Below, in pieces: positions 16,677 to 25,452 of a stretch of DNA of 64,000 nucleotides; within the stretch, counting starts at the first letter, position 1; every line of letters starts with the position of its first letter. The stretch is taken from assembly GCA_040752025.1 (NCBI GenBank), contig JBFMFR010000034.1, positions 1 through 64,000 on the forward strand, written 5' to 3'. Origin of the DNA: JBFMFR01 sp040752025 (lineage in GTDB: Bacteria; Chloroflexota; Anaerolineae; Anaerolineales; UBA4823). The position numbers and the translations under genes were made by a program. A model generated the notes under the pieces. The model worked only from the letters and a program-made list of their open reading frames with translations, made no database searches and had not been told where the DNA came from.

Positions 16677-18287
16677 ATGCCGCCTTCTGCCGATTTTCTT
16701 TTTACGAACGCACGCGTCTTCTGTGCAGACGCAGACCAGCCGGACGCTGAAGCTGTTGGAGTAAAAGGAAAGCGCATTGTCTTTGTTGGGGGAAACCGGG
16801 AAGCCAATGACTGGCGCGGCGCTGGCACGCGGGTGATCGATGGACAGGGGCGCACGCTGCTGCCCGGTTTCATCGACTGCCATTACCACCTGCTGGGGGG
16901 CTCCACCACGCTCGACGATATCCATCTGGAAAACGTAACCAATTACGACGGCATGCTGGCAGCCCTGCTAGATTACGCCGCCGGACATCCCCAGGCAAAC
17001 TGGCTGGCAGGCTACGGCCTGCGCTACAACCTGGGGCCGGGGGGCGCACCCTTGCAGCGCCAGCACATCGATGCAGCGATTGCAAAACGGCCCTTGATCA
17101 TCTTCGCCTACGATTACCACACCGCCTGGGCCAATACCCTGGCCTTGCAGCAAGCCGGGCTGGCGCAGGGCGGGGAATGCGGGCTGAACAGCGCCATCGT
17201 GCTGGACGAGCACGGCCTGGCGACCGGGGAACTGCGCGAAGACGGCGCTTACGACCCGATTGTGCGCCTGCTGCCCGAACCGGACGCCGAGCGCAAGCGC
17301 CTGCTGCTGAAAAAGGGGCTGGAGCTAGCCGCGCAGGTTGGAGTGACCAGCGTGCATAACATGGACGGAGACGCCGAACAGGCCGCACTTTACGCCAGCC
17401 TGGAAGCCGAGGGCGAACTGACCGCGCGGGTGTACGTGCCCTACAGCGTGACGCCGCAAACGCCGCTGGAGGCATTGGAGCAGGAAGCGCTGGCGCTGAA
17501 AAAGCGATATGCATCCGGGATGGTGCGCGGCGGGAGCGTCAAGCTGTTCATGGACGGGGTGATCGAGTCTTACACCGGCCTGCTGCTGGAGGATTACGCC
17601 GACCTGCCCGGCTGCCGCGGGGCGGCCAACTACGCCGTGGAGCACTTCGAGCGCCTGGTGGCGGAGGCCGACCGGCTGGGGCTGCAAGTGTGCGTCCATT
17701 CCGTGGGCGACCTGGGGGTACGGCGCGTGCTGGACGCCTGCCAGGCCGCGCAGCACGCCAACGGACGGCATGACAGCCGCCATCGCGTCGAGCACATCGA
17801 GGTTGTCCACCCCGCTGACCTGCCGCGCTTCGCCAGCCTGGGGGTGATCGCTTCGATGCAGCCGGTCCACGCCCCGCCGAGAGGCGACTGCGGCGACGTA
17901 TGGCTGGAGCGCGTCGGCCCTGGGCGCTGGCCGTTCAGCTTCGCCTGGCAGAACCTGCGCGCCGCCGGGGCGCGTTTGGTATTCGGCTCCGACTGGCCGG
18001 TGGCCAGCCAGAACCCCCTGCTGGGCCTGGCCGCCACGCAGACGCGCCAGGCGTGGCAGGCAGACATGCCAGACCAGCGCCAGGCGCTGGGCGAGGCGCT
18101 GCTTGCTTACACGCGCCAGGCAGCCTTCGCCGAATTCCAGGAAGCGCACAAAGGCCAGTTGAAAGCCGGCTACCTGGCGGACATGGTGCTGCTCTCTGAG
18201 GATATTCTCAATACCCAACCGGAAGACCTGGCCGCCGTGCGGCCCTGGGTGACGATGGTGGATGGCCGGGTGGTTTACCAGGGCTGA
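16677..18287 (+). CDS. Amidohydrolase family protein (YtcJ-like)
   Basis: 536 residues. The N-terminal beta domain (FLFTNARVFCADADQP) and the metal-binding motif GFIDCHYHLLGG mark the amidohydrolase superfamily. Other metal or active-site elements are KLFMDG, CVHSVGD, HRVEHIEV and FGSDWPVASQNPL. This order is that of the YtcJ/NfdA N-substituted formamide deformylase-like group, metal-dependent hydrolases of C-N bonds with mostly unknown natural substrates. It precedes a complete peptide-type ABC importer on the same strand, so it may process what that importer brings in. A TACAAT box lies at 16642-16647 and AAGGT is 7 nt before the ATG. Confidence 0.9.
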   Translation: MPPSADFLFTNARVFCADADQPDAEAVGVKGKRIVFVGGNREANDWRGAGTRVIDGQGRTLLPGFIDCHYHLLGGSTTLDDIHLENVTNYDGMLAALLDYAAGHPQANWLAGYGLRYNLGPGGAPLQRQHIDAAIAKRPLIIFAYDYHTAWANTLALQQAGLAQGGECGLNSAIVLDEHGLATGELREDGAYDPIVRLLPEPDAERKRLLLKKGLELAAQVGVTSVHNMDGDAEQAALYASLEAEGELTARVYVPYSVTPQTPLEALEQEALALKKRYASGMVRGGSVKLFMDGVIESYTGLLLEDYADLPGCRGAANYAVEHFERLVAEADRLGLQVCVHSVGDLGVRRVLDACQAAQHANGRHDSRHRVEHIEVVHPADLPRFASLGVIASMQPVHAPPRGDCGDVWLERVGPGRWPFSFAWQNLRAAGARLVFGSDWPVASQNPLLGLAATQTRQAWQADMPDQRQALGEALLAYTRQAAFAEFQEAHKGQLKAGYLADMVLLSEDILNTQPEDLAAVRPWVTMVDGRVVYQG

Positions 18288-18389
18288 GGCCAGGCGGCGC
18301 AGGCATGGAAGATTCGCCCGCCGGGCAATCTCTGAAGAAACCATCCGTGCATTCCCGGAAATCCGTGAAAACTCTCTAAGGAGGAGAAC

Positions 18390-20123
18390 ATGAAAGCAAA
18401 GTTGTTTACCCTGATTGTGGTTATGGGGCTTATCCTGGCGGGCTGCACGCCGCAGCCAACCACGACTGCGCCCGCACCCGAGCCCACGAATGCGCCAGGG
18501 GCCGCGCCGACCAAGGCCGAAGCGCAGGCTACCAGCGCGCCAGCAGCTACACAAGCGCCGGAAAAACCCGGCGAGCCGGTGACGCTGCACATCGGCTGGC
18601 TGGGGGTGCCCGATACGCTCAACCCGGCGTATGCCTTCCTGGTGGAATCCTACACCATCTTCGACCTGGTATATACGCCGCTGACCACCGAAAGCCCCAG
18701 CGGCGAGTACGTGGGCGGCCTGGCGAAGGAATGGAAGCACAGCGAGGATGGGCTGACCTGGACCTTCACGCTCAAAGACGGCATCCAGTGGCACAACGGC
18801 GAGGCTTTCAAAGCCGAGGACATGGCCTGGACGATCAACGCCATCATCGCTGACCCGGATGGTTGGGCGGCGCTGTCGAACTACGTGGCCGGGTTCAAAG
18901 AGGCCAAAGCGCTGGACGATCAGACCCTGGAGATCACCCTGGAGGAACCGATCGGCAACCTGGAGTACCGCCTGTCCTTCGTTTACGCCGTCTACCCGAA
19001 GGATTTCGAAGGCTTCACCACCCCGGAGGACTTGCAGAACTTCAATAACTTCGAACTGACCGGCACGGGGGCTTTCAAGATGAAGACCTTCGAGAAGGAC
19101 CAGGGCATCCTGATCCTGGAGGCTAACCGGGACTACTTCGACACACCGGCCAAGATCGACGAGGTCATCTTCCAGACCTTCGACAACGCCGATGCCATGG
19201 TGCAGGCCTTGAAAGTCGGGGATATCGACCTGGTCTCAGAGGTGCCGGCCAGCGCTTTCGAGACGGTCAAAGGCTTCGAGAACGTAACAGCCATCTCGCC
19301 GAGGGGCCGCTACTTCGCCGAGCTGATCCTCAACTCGACGCCGGCCGATAACGACCCCGCCCCCACCAAGAACCCGGCGCTGGATGATCCGCAGGTGCGC
19401 CTGGCGATCGCTACAGCGATCAACAAGACCGATCTGGTGGATATCGTGCTGCAAAACCTGGGCGAGCCGGGCGACAGCATCGTCCCACCCACGCTGGGCG
19501 GCGGTTTCTGGCACAGCCCGAACATCCAGGATGTGCTCTTCGATATCGATGCAGCCAACACCATCCTGGAAGACGCCGGTTACGTGATGGGCAGCGACGG
19601 GGTGCGCGCCAAGGGCGATCTGCGCCTGGAGTTCCGCTTGCAGTTCCCCTCCGACAACCCGCTCTACCCGCGCGTGGCCGATCTGATGACCGATTGGTTC
19701 AAGCAAGCCGGCATCAAGACCAACCCCGAGTCGGTCGATCCCGACAGCCTGGTGGCGCTGACCACCCCGGCCGGCGATTACGACCTGGTGATCTGGGGCT
19801 GGGGGCCAGACCCCGACCCGGACTTCATCCTGAGCGTGATGACCAGCGAGCAGTTCGTCGACGGCGGTTGGAGCGACTCCGGCTATATGAACCCCGAATA
19901 CGACCAGCTCTACCTGGACCAGCAGGTGGCCGTGGACAAGGACGAGCGCCAGAAGATCGTGTGGAAGATGCAGGAAATGGTCTTCAACGACCGGCCCTAC
20001 ATCGTGCTGTGGTACGAAGACCTGCTGCAAGCCTACCGCACCGACCGCTTCACCGGCTTCATCGAGTCAGCCCTGGGGATCGAAATCTCCCTGTCCCTGG
20101 TGCAGGTCGAGCCCGTCAAGTAA
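18390..20123 (+). CDS. ABC importer substrate-binding lipoprotein (family 5, peptide/opine type)
   Basis: 577 residues. Lipobox LAGC with Cys19, then a Thr/Pro/Ala linker of about 50 residues. The SBP family 5 signature is seen in GGLAKEWKHSEDGLTWTFTL and GIQWHNGEAFKAEDM, with further family blocks GTGAFKM, VRLAIATAINK and DLVIWGWGPDPDPDF. It captures peptides, opines or similar compounds outside the membrane and delivers them to the permeases encoded next. AGGAGG precedes the ATG. First gene of the importer, after the amidohydrolase gene. Confidence 0.93.
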   Translation: MKAKLFTLIVVMGLILAGCTPQPTTTAPAPEPTNAPGAAPTKAEAQATSAPAATQAPEKPGEPVTLHIGWLGVPDTLNPAYAFLVESYTIFDLVYTPLTTESPSGEYVGGLAKEWKHSEDGLTWTFTLKDGIQWHNGEAFKAEDMAWTINAIIADPDGWAALSNYVAGFKEAKALDDQTLEITLEEPIGNLEYRLSFVYAVYPKDFEGFTTPEDLQNFNNFELTGTGAFKMKTFEKDQGILILEANRDYFDTPAKIDEVIFQTFDNADAMVQALKVGDIDLVSEVPASAFETVKGFENVTAISPRGRYFAELILNSTPADNDPAPTKNPALDDPQVRLAIATAINKTDLVDIVLQNLGEPGDSIVPPTLGGGFWHSPNIQDVLFDIDAANTILEDAGYVMGSDGVRAKGDLRLEFRLQFPSDNPLYPRVADLMTDWFKQAGIKTNPESVDPDSLVALTTPAGDYDLVIWGWGPDPDPDFILSVMTSEQFVDGGWSDSGYMNPEYDQLYLDQQVAVDKDERQKIVWKMQEMVFNDRPYIVLWYEDLLQAYRTDRFTGFIESALGIEISLSLVQVEPVK

Positions 20124-20230
20124 CCTGAATATCCCTTTCGAGATCCAGGCGGCGGGTGGCTTCCGCCGTGCAACGAGCGAAGCCGCCCGCCGCCATCTCA
20201 CCTGTAAAAAACGAAGCTAAAGCGAAACTA

Positions 20231-21208
20231 ATGAACCGTCGCGATTATCTGACTCGCAAGTTGATCCTGTCACTGGTGACCGTGCTGGTGGTGGTGCTGA
20301 TCAACTTCATCCTGTTCCGCGTCCTGCCCGGCGATCCGGTGCGGGCGGTCATCGGGCGCAACGTGCGCATCTCGCCAGAAACGCAGGCCACGCTGCGCGC
20401 CCAGTTTGGCCTGGACAAGCCGATCTTCCCGGACCAGTTCTTCGATACGCTCGGCCAGTGGGGGCGCGGCAACCTGGGGATCTCCTGGTCGCTGCGCCGG
20501 CCGGTCAGCGAGGTGCTGGTCTCCAAGCTGGGCAACACCCTGCTGCTGATCGGGCTGGGGCAGGTGCTGGCGATCATCCTGGGCGTGGCGCTGGGCCTGC
20601 TAGCCGGCTGGAAGCGCAAGACGCTGATCGACGTGGGCGCGCTGACCTTCTCGCTGATCGCCTGGGCCATCCCCACTTTCTGGCTGGGGATCATCCTGCT
20701 GGCGGCGGGCAGCACCTGGCTGGGCCTGCCCACCGGCGGGATCATCAGCCCGGGCAACGTGGGCAAGCCCTGGATCACGATCCTGCCAGACGTGGCCCGG
20801 CACCTGGCGCTGCCGACCCTGACGCTGACGATCCTGTACATGGGCGAGTACATGCTGATCATGCGCTCGTCGATCCTGGAAGTGTTGAGCGAGGATTACA
20901 TCCTGACCGCCAAGGCCAAGGGCTTGAGCAACTGGCAGGTGATGTGGCGGCACGCCCTGAAGAACGCCATGCTGCCCATCGTCACCTTGATCGCCCTCAA
21001 CCTGGGCTTCACCGTCTCGGGGGCGATCTACATCGAGACGGTTTTCTCGTACGATGGGCTGGGCAAGCTGTTCCAAACGGCGCTGGTGAAGCAGGATTAC
21101 CCCCTGCTGCAGGGCGCCTTCCTGCTGCTGGCAGTCAGCGTGATCATCGCCAACATGCTGGCGGACATCCTGTACACCTATCTCGACCCGAGAGTGAGGG
21201 CTAACTGA
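20231..21208 (+). CDS. ABC importer permease, DppB-type
   Basis: 325 residues from the ATG at 20231 (MNRRDYLTRKLILSL); a GTG at 20156 in frame would add 25 residues unlike the family. Six transmembrane helices, the family PGDPVRAVIG loop after the first helix, and the EAA loop ...YILTAKAKGLSNWQVMWRHALKNA that contacts the ATPase. It forms the pore with the DppC-type protein encoded 1 bp downstream. Confidence 0.93.
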   Translation: MNRRDYLTRKLILSLVTVLVVVLINFILFRVLPGDPVRAVIGRNVRISPETQATLRAQFGLDKPIFPDQFFDTLGQWGRGNLGISWSLRRPVSEVLVSKLGNTLLLIGLGQVLAIILGVALGLLAGWKRKTLIDVGALTFSLIAWAIPTFWLGIILLAAGSTWLGLPTGGIISPGNVGKPWITILPDVARHLALPTLTLTILYMGEYMLIMRSSILEVLSEDYILTAKAKGLSNWQVMWRHALKNAMLPIVTLIALNLGFTVSGAIYIETVFSYDGLGKLFQTALVKQDYPLLQGAFLLLAVSVIIANMLADILYTYLDPRVRAN

Positions 21209-21209
21209 C

Positions 21210-22196
21210 ATGTCCGAGCGCTGGGTATTACTCAAACGTAACCTGCTGGACTTCTGGAAGCTGTTCCGCCGCAACCACATGGGTCTGCTGGGAGCCTTCC
21301 TGGTGCTGACCGCCCTGTTCCTGGCGATTTTCGCCCCATTCTTATCGCCCTACCAGCCGACCGAAACGATCCGCGACGAGAACGGGCGCGGCATGACCTT
21401 CGCCCCGCCCTCCGAGCACCTGCCGCTGGGCACCGACGACGCCGGGCGCGACGTGTGGACGCAACTGGTCTACGGGGCGCGCATCTCGATGTCGATCGGC
21501 TTCCTGGCGGGTTTCATCGCCATGTTCATCGGCAGCCTGTTCGGCATCCTGGCGGGCTATTTCGGCGGCGGGATCGACAACCTGCTGATGCGCACCACGG
21601 ACGTGCTGCTGGTGATCCCCGACCTGCCGCTGATGCTGATCCTGGTGGCGACCCTGCGCCAACTGGACCTGCACATCTCGCCGCTGCTGATCCTGATCCT
21701 GGTGATCGGCCTGCTGTACTGGACCAGCACGGCGCGCCTGATCCGTTCGCAGGTGCTCTCGATCAAAGAACGGCAGTTCGTGGCGCGGGCCCGCGCCATC
21801 GGCGCCGGGAACTGGCACATCATCCGCAAACACATCCTGCCGCAGATCATGCCGCTGATCGTAGCCAACACGGTGCTGATCCTGTCAACCGCCATCCTGA
21901 TCGAATCGGGGCTGGCCTTCCTGGGTCTGGGCGACCCGACGAAGCCCTCGTGGGGCACGATGTTGAACTTCGCCTTCGACCGCAACGCGGTCACCAACCA
22001 GGCGTGGTGGTTCTACCTGCCGCCCGGGCTGGCGATCGTGTGGGTGACGCTGGGCTGCGTGCTGCTGGGCAACGTGCTCGAAGAGATGCTCAACCCGCGC
22101 CTGGCCTCGCATCACCTGGAAGGCGGCGGCGGCGGAATTAGCAGCGAGCCAGAGCGGGCTGCCCGCCAGAGGCAGGAGGCGCAAAGCTATGACTGA
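21210..22196 (+). CDS. ABC importer permease, DppC-type
   Basis: 328 residues. The N-terminal OppC_N segment (RRNHMGLLGAFLVLTALFLA), the family motif HLPLGTDDAGRDVWTQLVYG, six membrane helices and the EAA loop (FVARARAIGAGNWHIIRKHI). The tail is Gly/Ser/Arg-rich and a little longer than usual. It overlaps the following ATPase gene by 8 bp, a sign of tight co-translation. Confidence 0.93.
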   Translation: MSERWVLLKRNLLDFWKLFRRNHMGLLGAFLVLTALFLAIFAPFLSPYQPTETIRDENGRGMTFAPPSEHLPLGTDDAGRDVWTQLVYGARISMSIGFLAGFIAMFIGSLFGILAGYFGGGIDNLLMRTTDVLLVIPDLPLMLILVATLRQLDLHISPLLILILVIGLLYWTSTARLIRSQVLSIKERQFVARARAIGAGNWHIIRKHILPQIMPLIVANTVLILSTAILIESGLAFLGLGDPTKPSWGTMLNFAFDRNAVTNQAWWFYLPPGLAIVWVTLGCVLLGNVLEEMLNPRLASHHLEGGGGGISSEPERAARQRQEAQSYD

Positions 22197-23304
22197 GAAG
22201 AACGTATCGCCGAATTTGGGCACGGCGCCCTCGGGCGCGGCCACACCGCTGTTACACGTGCGCCACCTGAGCGTGGATTTCATCTCTCCAGACGGGGCCG
22301 CGGCCCACGCCCTGGAGGACGTCTCCTTCGACGTTTACCCTGGGCAGACCCTGGGCCTGGTGGGCGAATCGGGCTGCGGCAAGACCACTACCCTGATGGC
22401 AATCATGCGCTTGCTGCCCGCCAGCGGGCGCATCACCGCCGGGCAGGTGGTCTTCGATGCCAGCGCCTGGAGCACAGGCGCCAGCGCCGACCCGGCACCC
22501 ATCGACGCGAGTAAGACTGGCAGCGGCATCGATCTACTGTCGTTGAGCGAGCGGCAGATGCGCCAGTACCGCTGGAAGGAGATGGCGATCGTCTTCCAGG
22601 GGGCGATGAACGCCCTCAACCCGGTGATGAAAGTTGGGCCGCAAATCCGCGAGGCAATCCTGCTGCACAACTTGATGGACCGCCAGTCGGCTGACCGGCG
22701 CGTGGCCGAACTGCTCGAACTGGTGGGCATCCCCGGCTCGCGCGGCGAGCAGTACCCGCACCAGTTCTCGGGCGGCATGCGCCAGCGGGCGATGATCGCC
22801 ATGGCCCTGGCGTGCAGCCCGCGCCTGCTCTTCGCCGACGAGCCTACTACCGCCCTGGACGTGATGATCCAGGCCCAGGTGCTGGAACTGCTCAAGAACA
22901 TCCAGCAAGAACTCGGGCTGGCGATCGTGCTGGTGACTCACGACCTGGGTGTGGTGGCGGAAGTGTGCGACTCGGTGGTGGTGATGTACGGCGGGAAGGT
23001 GGCCGAGTACGGCTCGAGCGACCAGGTTTACAACACCCCGCAGCATCCCTACACCCAGCGCCTGTTGGAGGCTTTCCCCGACCTGAACGAGGCTTCTGGC
23101 AGCCTGGCATCGATCCCAGGAACGCCGCCGCGCCTGACCGAACTGCCGCCGGGCTGCCGCTTCGAACCGCGCTGCCACGTGCGCACCGAACGCTGCCGGC
23201 TGGCAGCGCCCCGGCTGTTAGATGTATCCACCAGCAGCGGGCAGCCCGCTGGCTCGCACCTGGCGGCCTGCCACCTGCTGCAAGGAACGGAGGCAAAACT
23301 GTAA
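22189..23304 (+). CDS. ABC importer ATPase, DppD-type
   Basis: 371 residues. Walker [10 protein letters not shown], signature SGGMRQRAMIAMAL, Walker B LLFADEPTTALD, H-loop VLVTHDL. The C-terminal oligopeptide-transporter region has the CRFEPRC...C pattern found in DppD/OppD, which in relatives binds an Fe-S cluster. It couples ATP hydrolysis to import. The stop TAA overlaps the next ATG (TAATG). Confidence 0.93.
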   Translation: MTEKNVSPNLGTAPSGAATPLLHVRHLSVDFISPDGAAAHALEDVSFDVYPGQTLGLVGESGCGKTTTLMAIMRLLPASGRITAGQVVFDASAWSTGASADPAPIDASKTGSGIDLLSLSERQMRQYRWKEMAIVFQGAMNALNPVMKVGPQIREAILLHNLMDRQSADRRVAELLELVGIPGSRGEQYPHQFSGGMRQRAMIAMALACSPRLLFADEPTTALDVMIQAQVLELLKNIQQELGLAIVLVTHDLGVVAEVCDSVVVMYGGKVAEYGSSDQVYNTPQHPYTQRLLEAFPDLNEASGSLASIPGTPPRLTELPPGCRFEPRCHVRTERCRLAAPRLLDVSTSSGQPAGSHLAACHLLQGTEAKL

Positions 23305-24389
23305 TGACAACGCCACTATCCTCCACCGCCATGCTGGAAGTTCATGAACTTTACAAATATTTCCCCATCCGCCAGGCGCTGCGCGACAGCCTGCAGCGCA
23401 AGCCGCCCAACTTCGTCCGGGCGGTGGATGGAGTCAGCTTTTCGCTGGAACGCGGCGAGGTGCTGGCCCTGGTGGGCGAATCGGGCTGCGGCAAGACCAC
23501 CATCGCCCGGACGCTGATCGGATTGGAAGAGCAGACCGGGGGGGAGGTGCTGTTCAACGGGCAGATGGTAGGCGCCAGCCAGCGCCGCCTGCGGGCCGGC
23601 CTGGCCCCGCTGGAAGCCAGCGGGCCGGGCAGCCGCGAGCACCTGGTGCTGCCCAAGCTGAGCATGAAACGCCTGCGCCAGCAGGCCCAGATGATCTTCC
23701 AGGACCCGTACGAGTCGCTCAACCCGCGCGCTACGATCTTCGAGATCGTGGCCGAGCCGCTGGTGGTGCACAGCCTCTTCCGCGAGCGGCAGGAGCGCGT
23801 CGAACGCGTGCGCTCGGCGCTGGAAGACGCCGGCCTGCGCCCGGCGCAGGATTACTTCCTGCGCTATCCTCACGAACTCTCAGGGGGACAGCGCCAGCGG
23901 GTGGTAATCGCCAGCGCCATGGTGCTGGAACCCGAGCTGCTGCTGGCCGACGAGCCGGTGTCGATGCTGGACGTTTCGATCCGCGCCGAAATCCTGAACT
24001 TGCTGAACGATCTGCGCCAGAGCCGGGGGGTGAGCATCGTGTTCATCACCCACGACCTGAGCACGGTGGCCTATTTCGCCGACCGCACGGCGGTGATGTA
24101 CCTGGGGCGCATCGTGGAGATCGGGCCGACGCCGGCGGTGCTGCGCCAGCCCCAGCATCCCTACACGCGGGCGCTGCTCTCGGTGGTGCCGGTGCCCAAC
24201 CCGCGCCTGCGCCGCGAACGGGTGATCCTGCAAGGCGAGACGCCCAACGCCGCCCATATCCCCTCCGGCTGCCGCTTCCACCCGCGCTGCCCGGCAGCGA
24301 TGGAGGCGTGCAAGGAAATTGACCCGGACGAGATCGAGGTGGGGGCGGGGCACAAAGCGGCGTGCTTGAGGGTAGAGGGTAAACAGTAG
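23304..24389 (+). CDS. ABC importer ATPase, DppF-type
   Basis: 361 residues from the ATG at 23304. Walker [12 protein letters not shown], signature [14 protein letters not shown], Walker [13 protein letters not shown]-loop FITHDL, and the C-terminal CRFHPRC...C motif. An insertion of about 35 residues ([16 protein letters not shown]...) lies between Walker A and the Q-loop ([13 protein letters not shown]). It completes the five-gene importer. The open frame continues upstream to 22812, but that part is a shadow of the previous gene. Confidence 0.93.
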   Translation: MTTPLSSTAMLEVHELYKYFPIRQALRDSLQRKPPNFVRAVDGVSFSLERGEVLALVGESGCGKTTIARTLIGLEEQTGGEVLFNGQMVGASQRRLRAGLAPLEASGPGSREHLVLPKLSMKRLRQQAQMIFQDPYESLNPRATIFEIVAEPLVVHSLFRERQERVERVRSALEDAGLRPAQDYFLRYPHELSGGQRQRVVIASAMVLEPELLLADEPVSMLDVSIRAEILNLLNDLRQSRGVSIVFITHDLSTVAYFADRTAVMYLGRIVEIGPTPAVLRQPQHPYTRALLSVVPVPNPRLRRERVILQGETPNAAHIPSGCRFHPRCPAAMEACKEIDPDEIEVGAGHKAACLRVEGKQ

Positions 24390-24456
24390 ACGGTAGAAAG
24401 GGGGAAGAAATCAGGACACGGATGACGTGGAGGACATGGATCATTTTCGGGCAGTG

Positions 24457-24489
24457 AGACACCCGGAGATTCCAAATCTCCGGGTGTCT
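24457..24489. repeat. Perfect 15-bp-stem palindrome after the importer operon
   Basis: AGACACCCGGAGATT, a 3-nt loop (CCA), then its exact complement. It lies about 70 bp past the last importer gene. There is no T-run on either side, so it is not a classic terminator, though the hairpin would be very stable. Its form recalls short palindromes scattered in Chloroflexota genomes. Confidence 0.7.
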
Positions 24490-25084
24490 GGAGGGCGGGC
24501 GGCCCGTGATCGCTCGCAGATGCACGCAGATTCGCGCTGATGCTTTTTGATCTATGAAGTTGGAAAGGTGCTATGTTCCGGTGCTACACAGTGAAGGGGA
24601 AAGCCACGAATTACACGAATTGGGCGAATTCTAAAATGGTCGCCGGAAAACGGTGAGCGGTTGACCGGATAGGAAGCAGATAAGGTGCGGGGATTCGTTT
24701 CGCGAAAAATTCAAATCGATACAAAAGAAGTTGCAAGATGCAAGGCAGAAAGCAAAATTGTAAGGCGCGAGGTGCAAGAGGCGAGTTAGAAGATAGAAAT
24801 TGCAAGAGGCGAGGTGCAAGGTGTGTGGAGGAGGGTGTGCGCATACTTGGTTTTAGCACAGATGTTCGGGGTTAGCAAGGGAGAAAATGGGAAATCCCCC
24901 GAAGGTTAACCCGTTGGGGGATGGTGTTTTTGGGGTAGGTAGGCAATTGGGAGAGACTGTGGGCCGGCGGAATAAGAGGTGTGTTGTGGATTCCGAATCC
25001 ACTTGACTCATCCTGCTATCTGCCCTAAAATCAAGATATCGAACACCCGCACCAACTTACCATCGACCCAAAAGGGGCGAAAGA
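24490..25084. repeat. Non-coding spacer with degenerate short repeats
   Basis: No credible gene. The spacer holds fragments of simple repeats: CGCAGAT-type units (about 24511-24545), ACGAATT direct repeats (about 24604-24640), and GCAAGAGGCGAGGTGCAAG-like units repeated several times (about 24730-24830). A hairpin ATCCCCC/GGGGGAT (24894-24922), followed nearby by TTTTT, could be a weak terminator. Confidence 0.45.
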
Positions 25085-25240
25085 ATGCCCTGGCCTTCCG
25101 AGTTGACCAACTTGCAAAACCTGCTCGCCGAACTCTGCCCATTCGGCGATGATGTGCGCCGCCTGGCGAACCAGGCCAACCTGCCCCTGGCAAACATCCA
25201 CCTTGAAGGCCCATCCATCCGCACACGGGAGGTGGCATAG
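25085..25240 (+). pseudogene. Truncated effector-associated-domain (EAD1-like) ORF
   Basis: 51 codons from an ATG with GGGGCGAAAG upstream. The sequence NLQNLLAELCPFGDDVRRLA followed by NQANLPLANIHLEGPSIR reads like the first half of the EAD1-type adaptor domain, which links effectors to trypsin-like, CHAT or NTPase modules in bacterial conflict systems. The second half (W..IL.EA...) is missing: the frame closes at TAG just where it should begin. It is probably a remnant, although a short expressed product cannot be excluded. The family call is from memory of the pattern. Confidence 0.5.
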
Positions 25241-25452
25241 TTTCCAAAGTAGATAATATTCTCCTACTATCCATGTTATGATTATCCTGATAATATCCAT
25301 TCGCCCCGTTTTTGGAACATCGTAGCCGCTCAGGCTCCTTATTTTCAAGGCACCAAGGATTTGCTGAGAAAACATGGACAGAGGTTGGAGGATGAGTTTC
25401 CGTAGGAGCATATTAGGAACCTTCCGAATCAGCAATAAAATGGAGGTGAATG

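Noticed and set aside
17325..18794. Long open frame (489 codons) on the minus strand
   Set aside because: It lies antisense to the amidohydrolase and substrate-binding genes, both of which have full family motifs. Its translation is rich in His, Arg and Gly with no motif, typical of a GC-rich shadow frame.
25031..25435. Minus-strand frame of 134 codons in the 25 kb spacer
   Set aside because: No motif or ribosome-binding site. It is antisense to the EAD1-like frame, which has a recognisable pattern.
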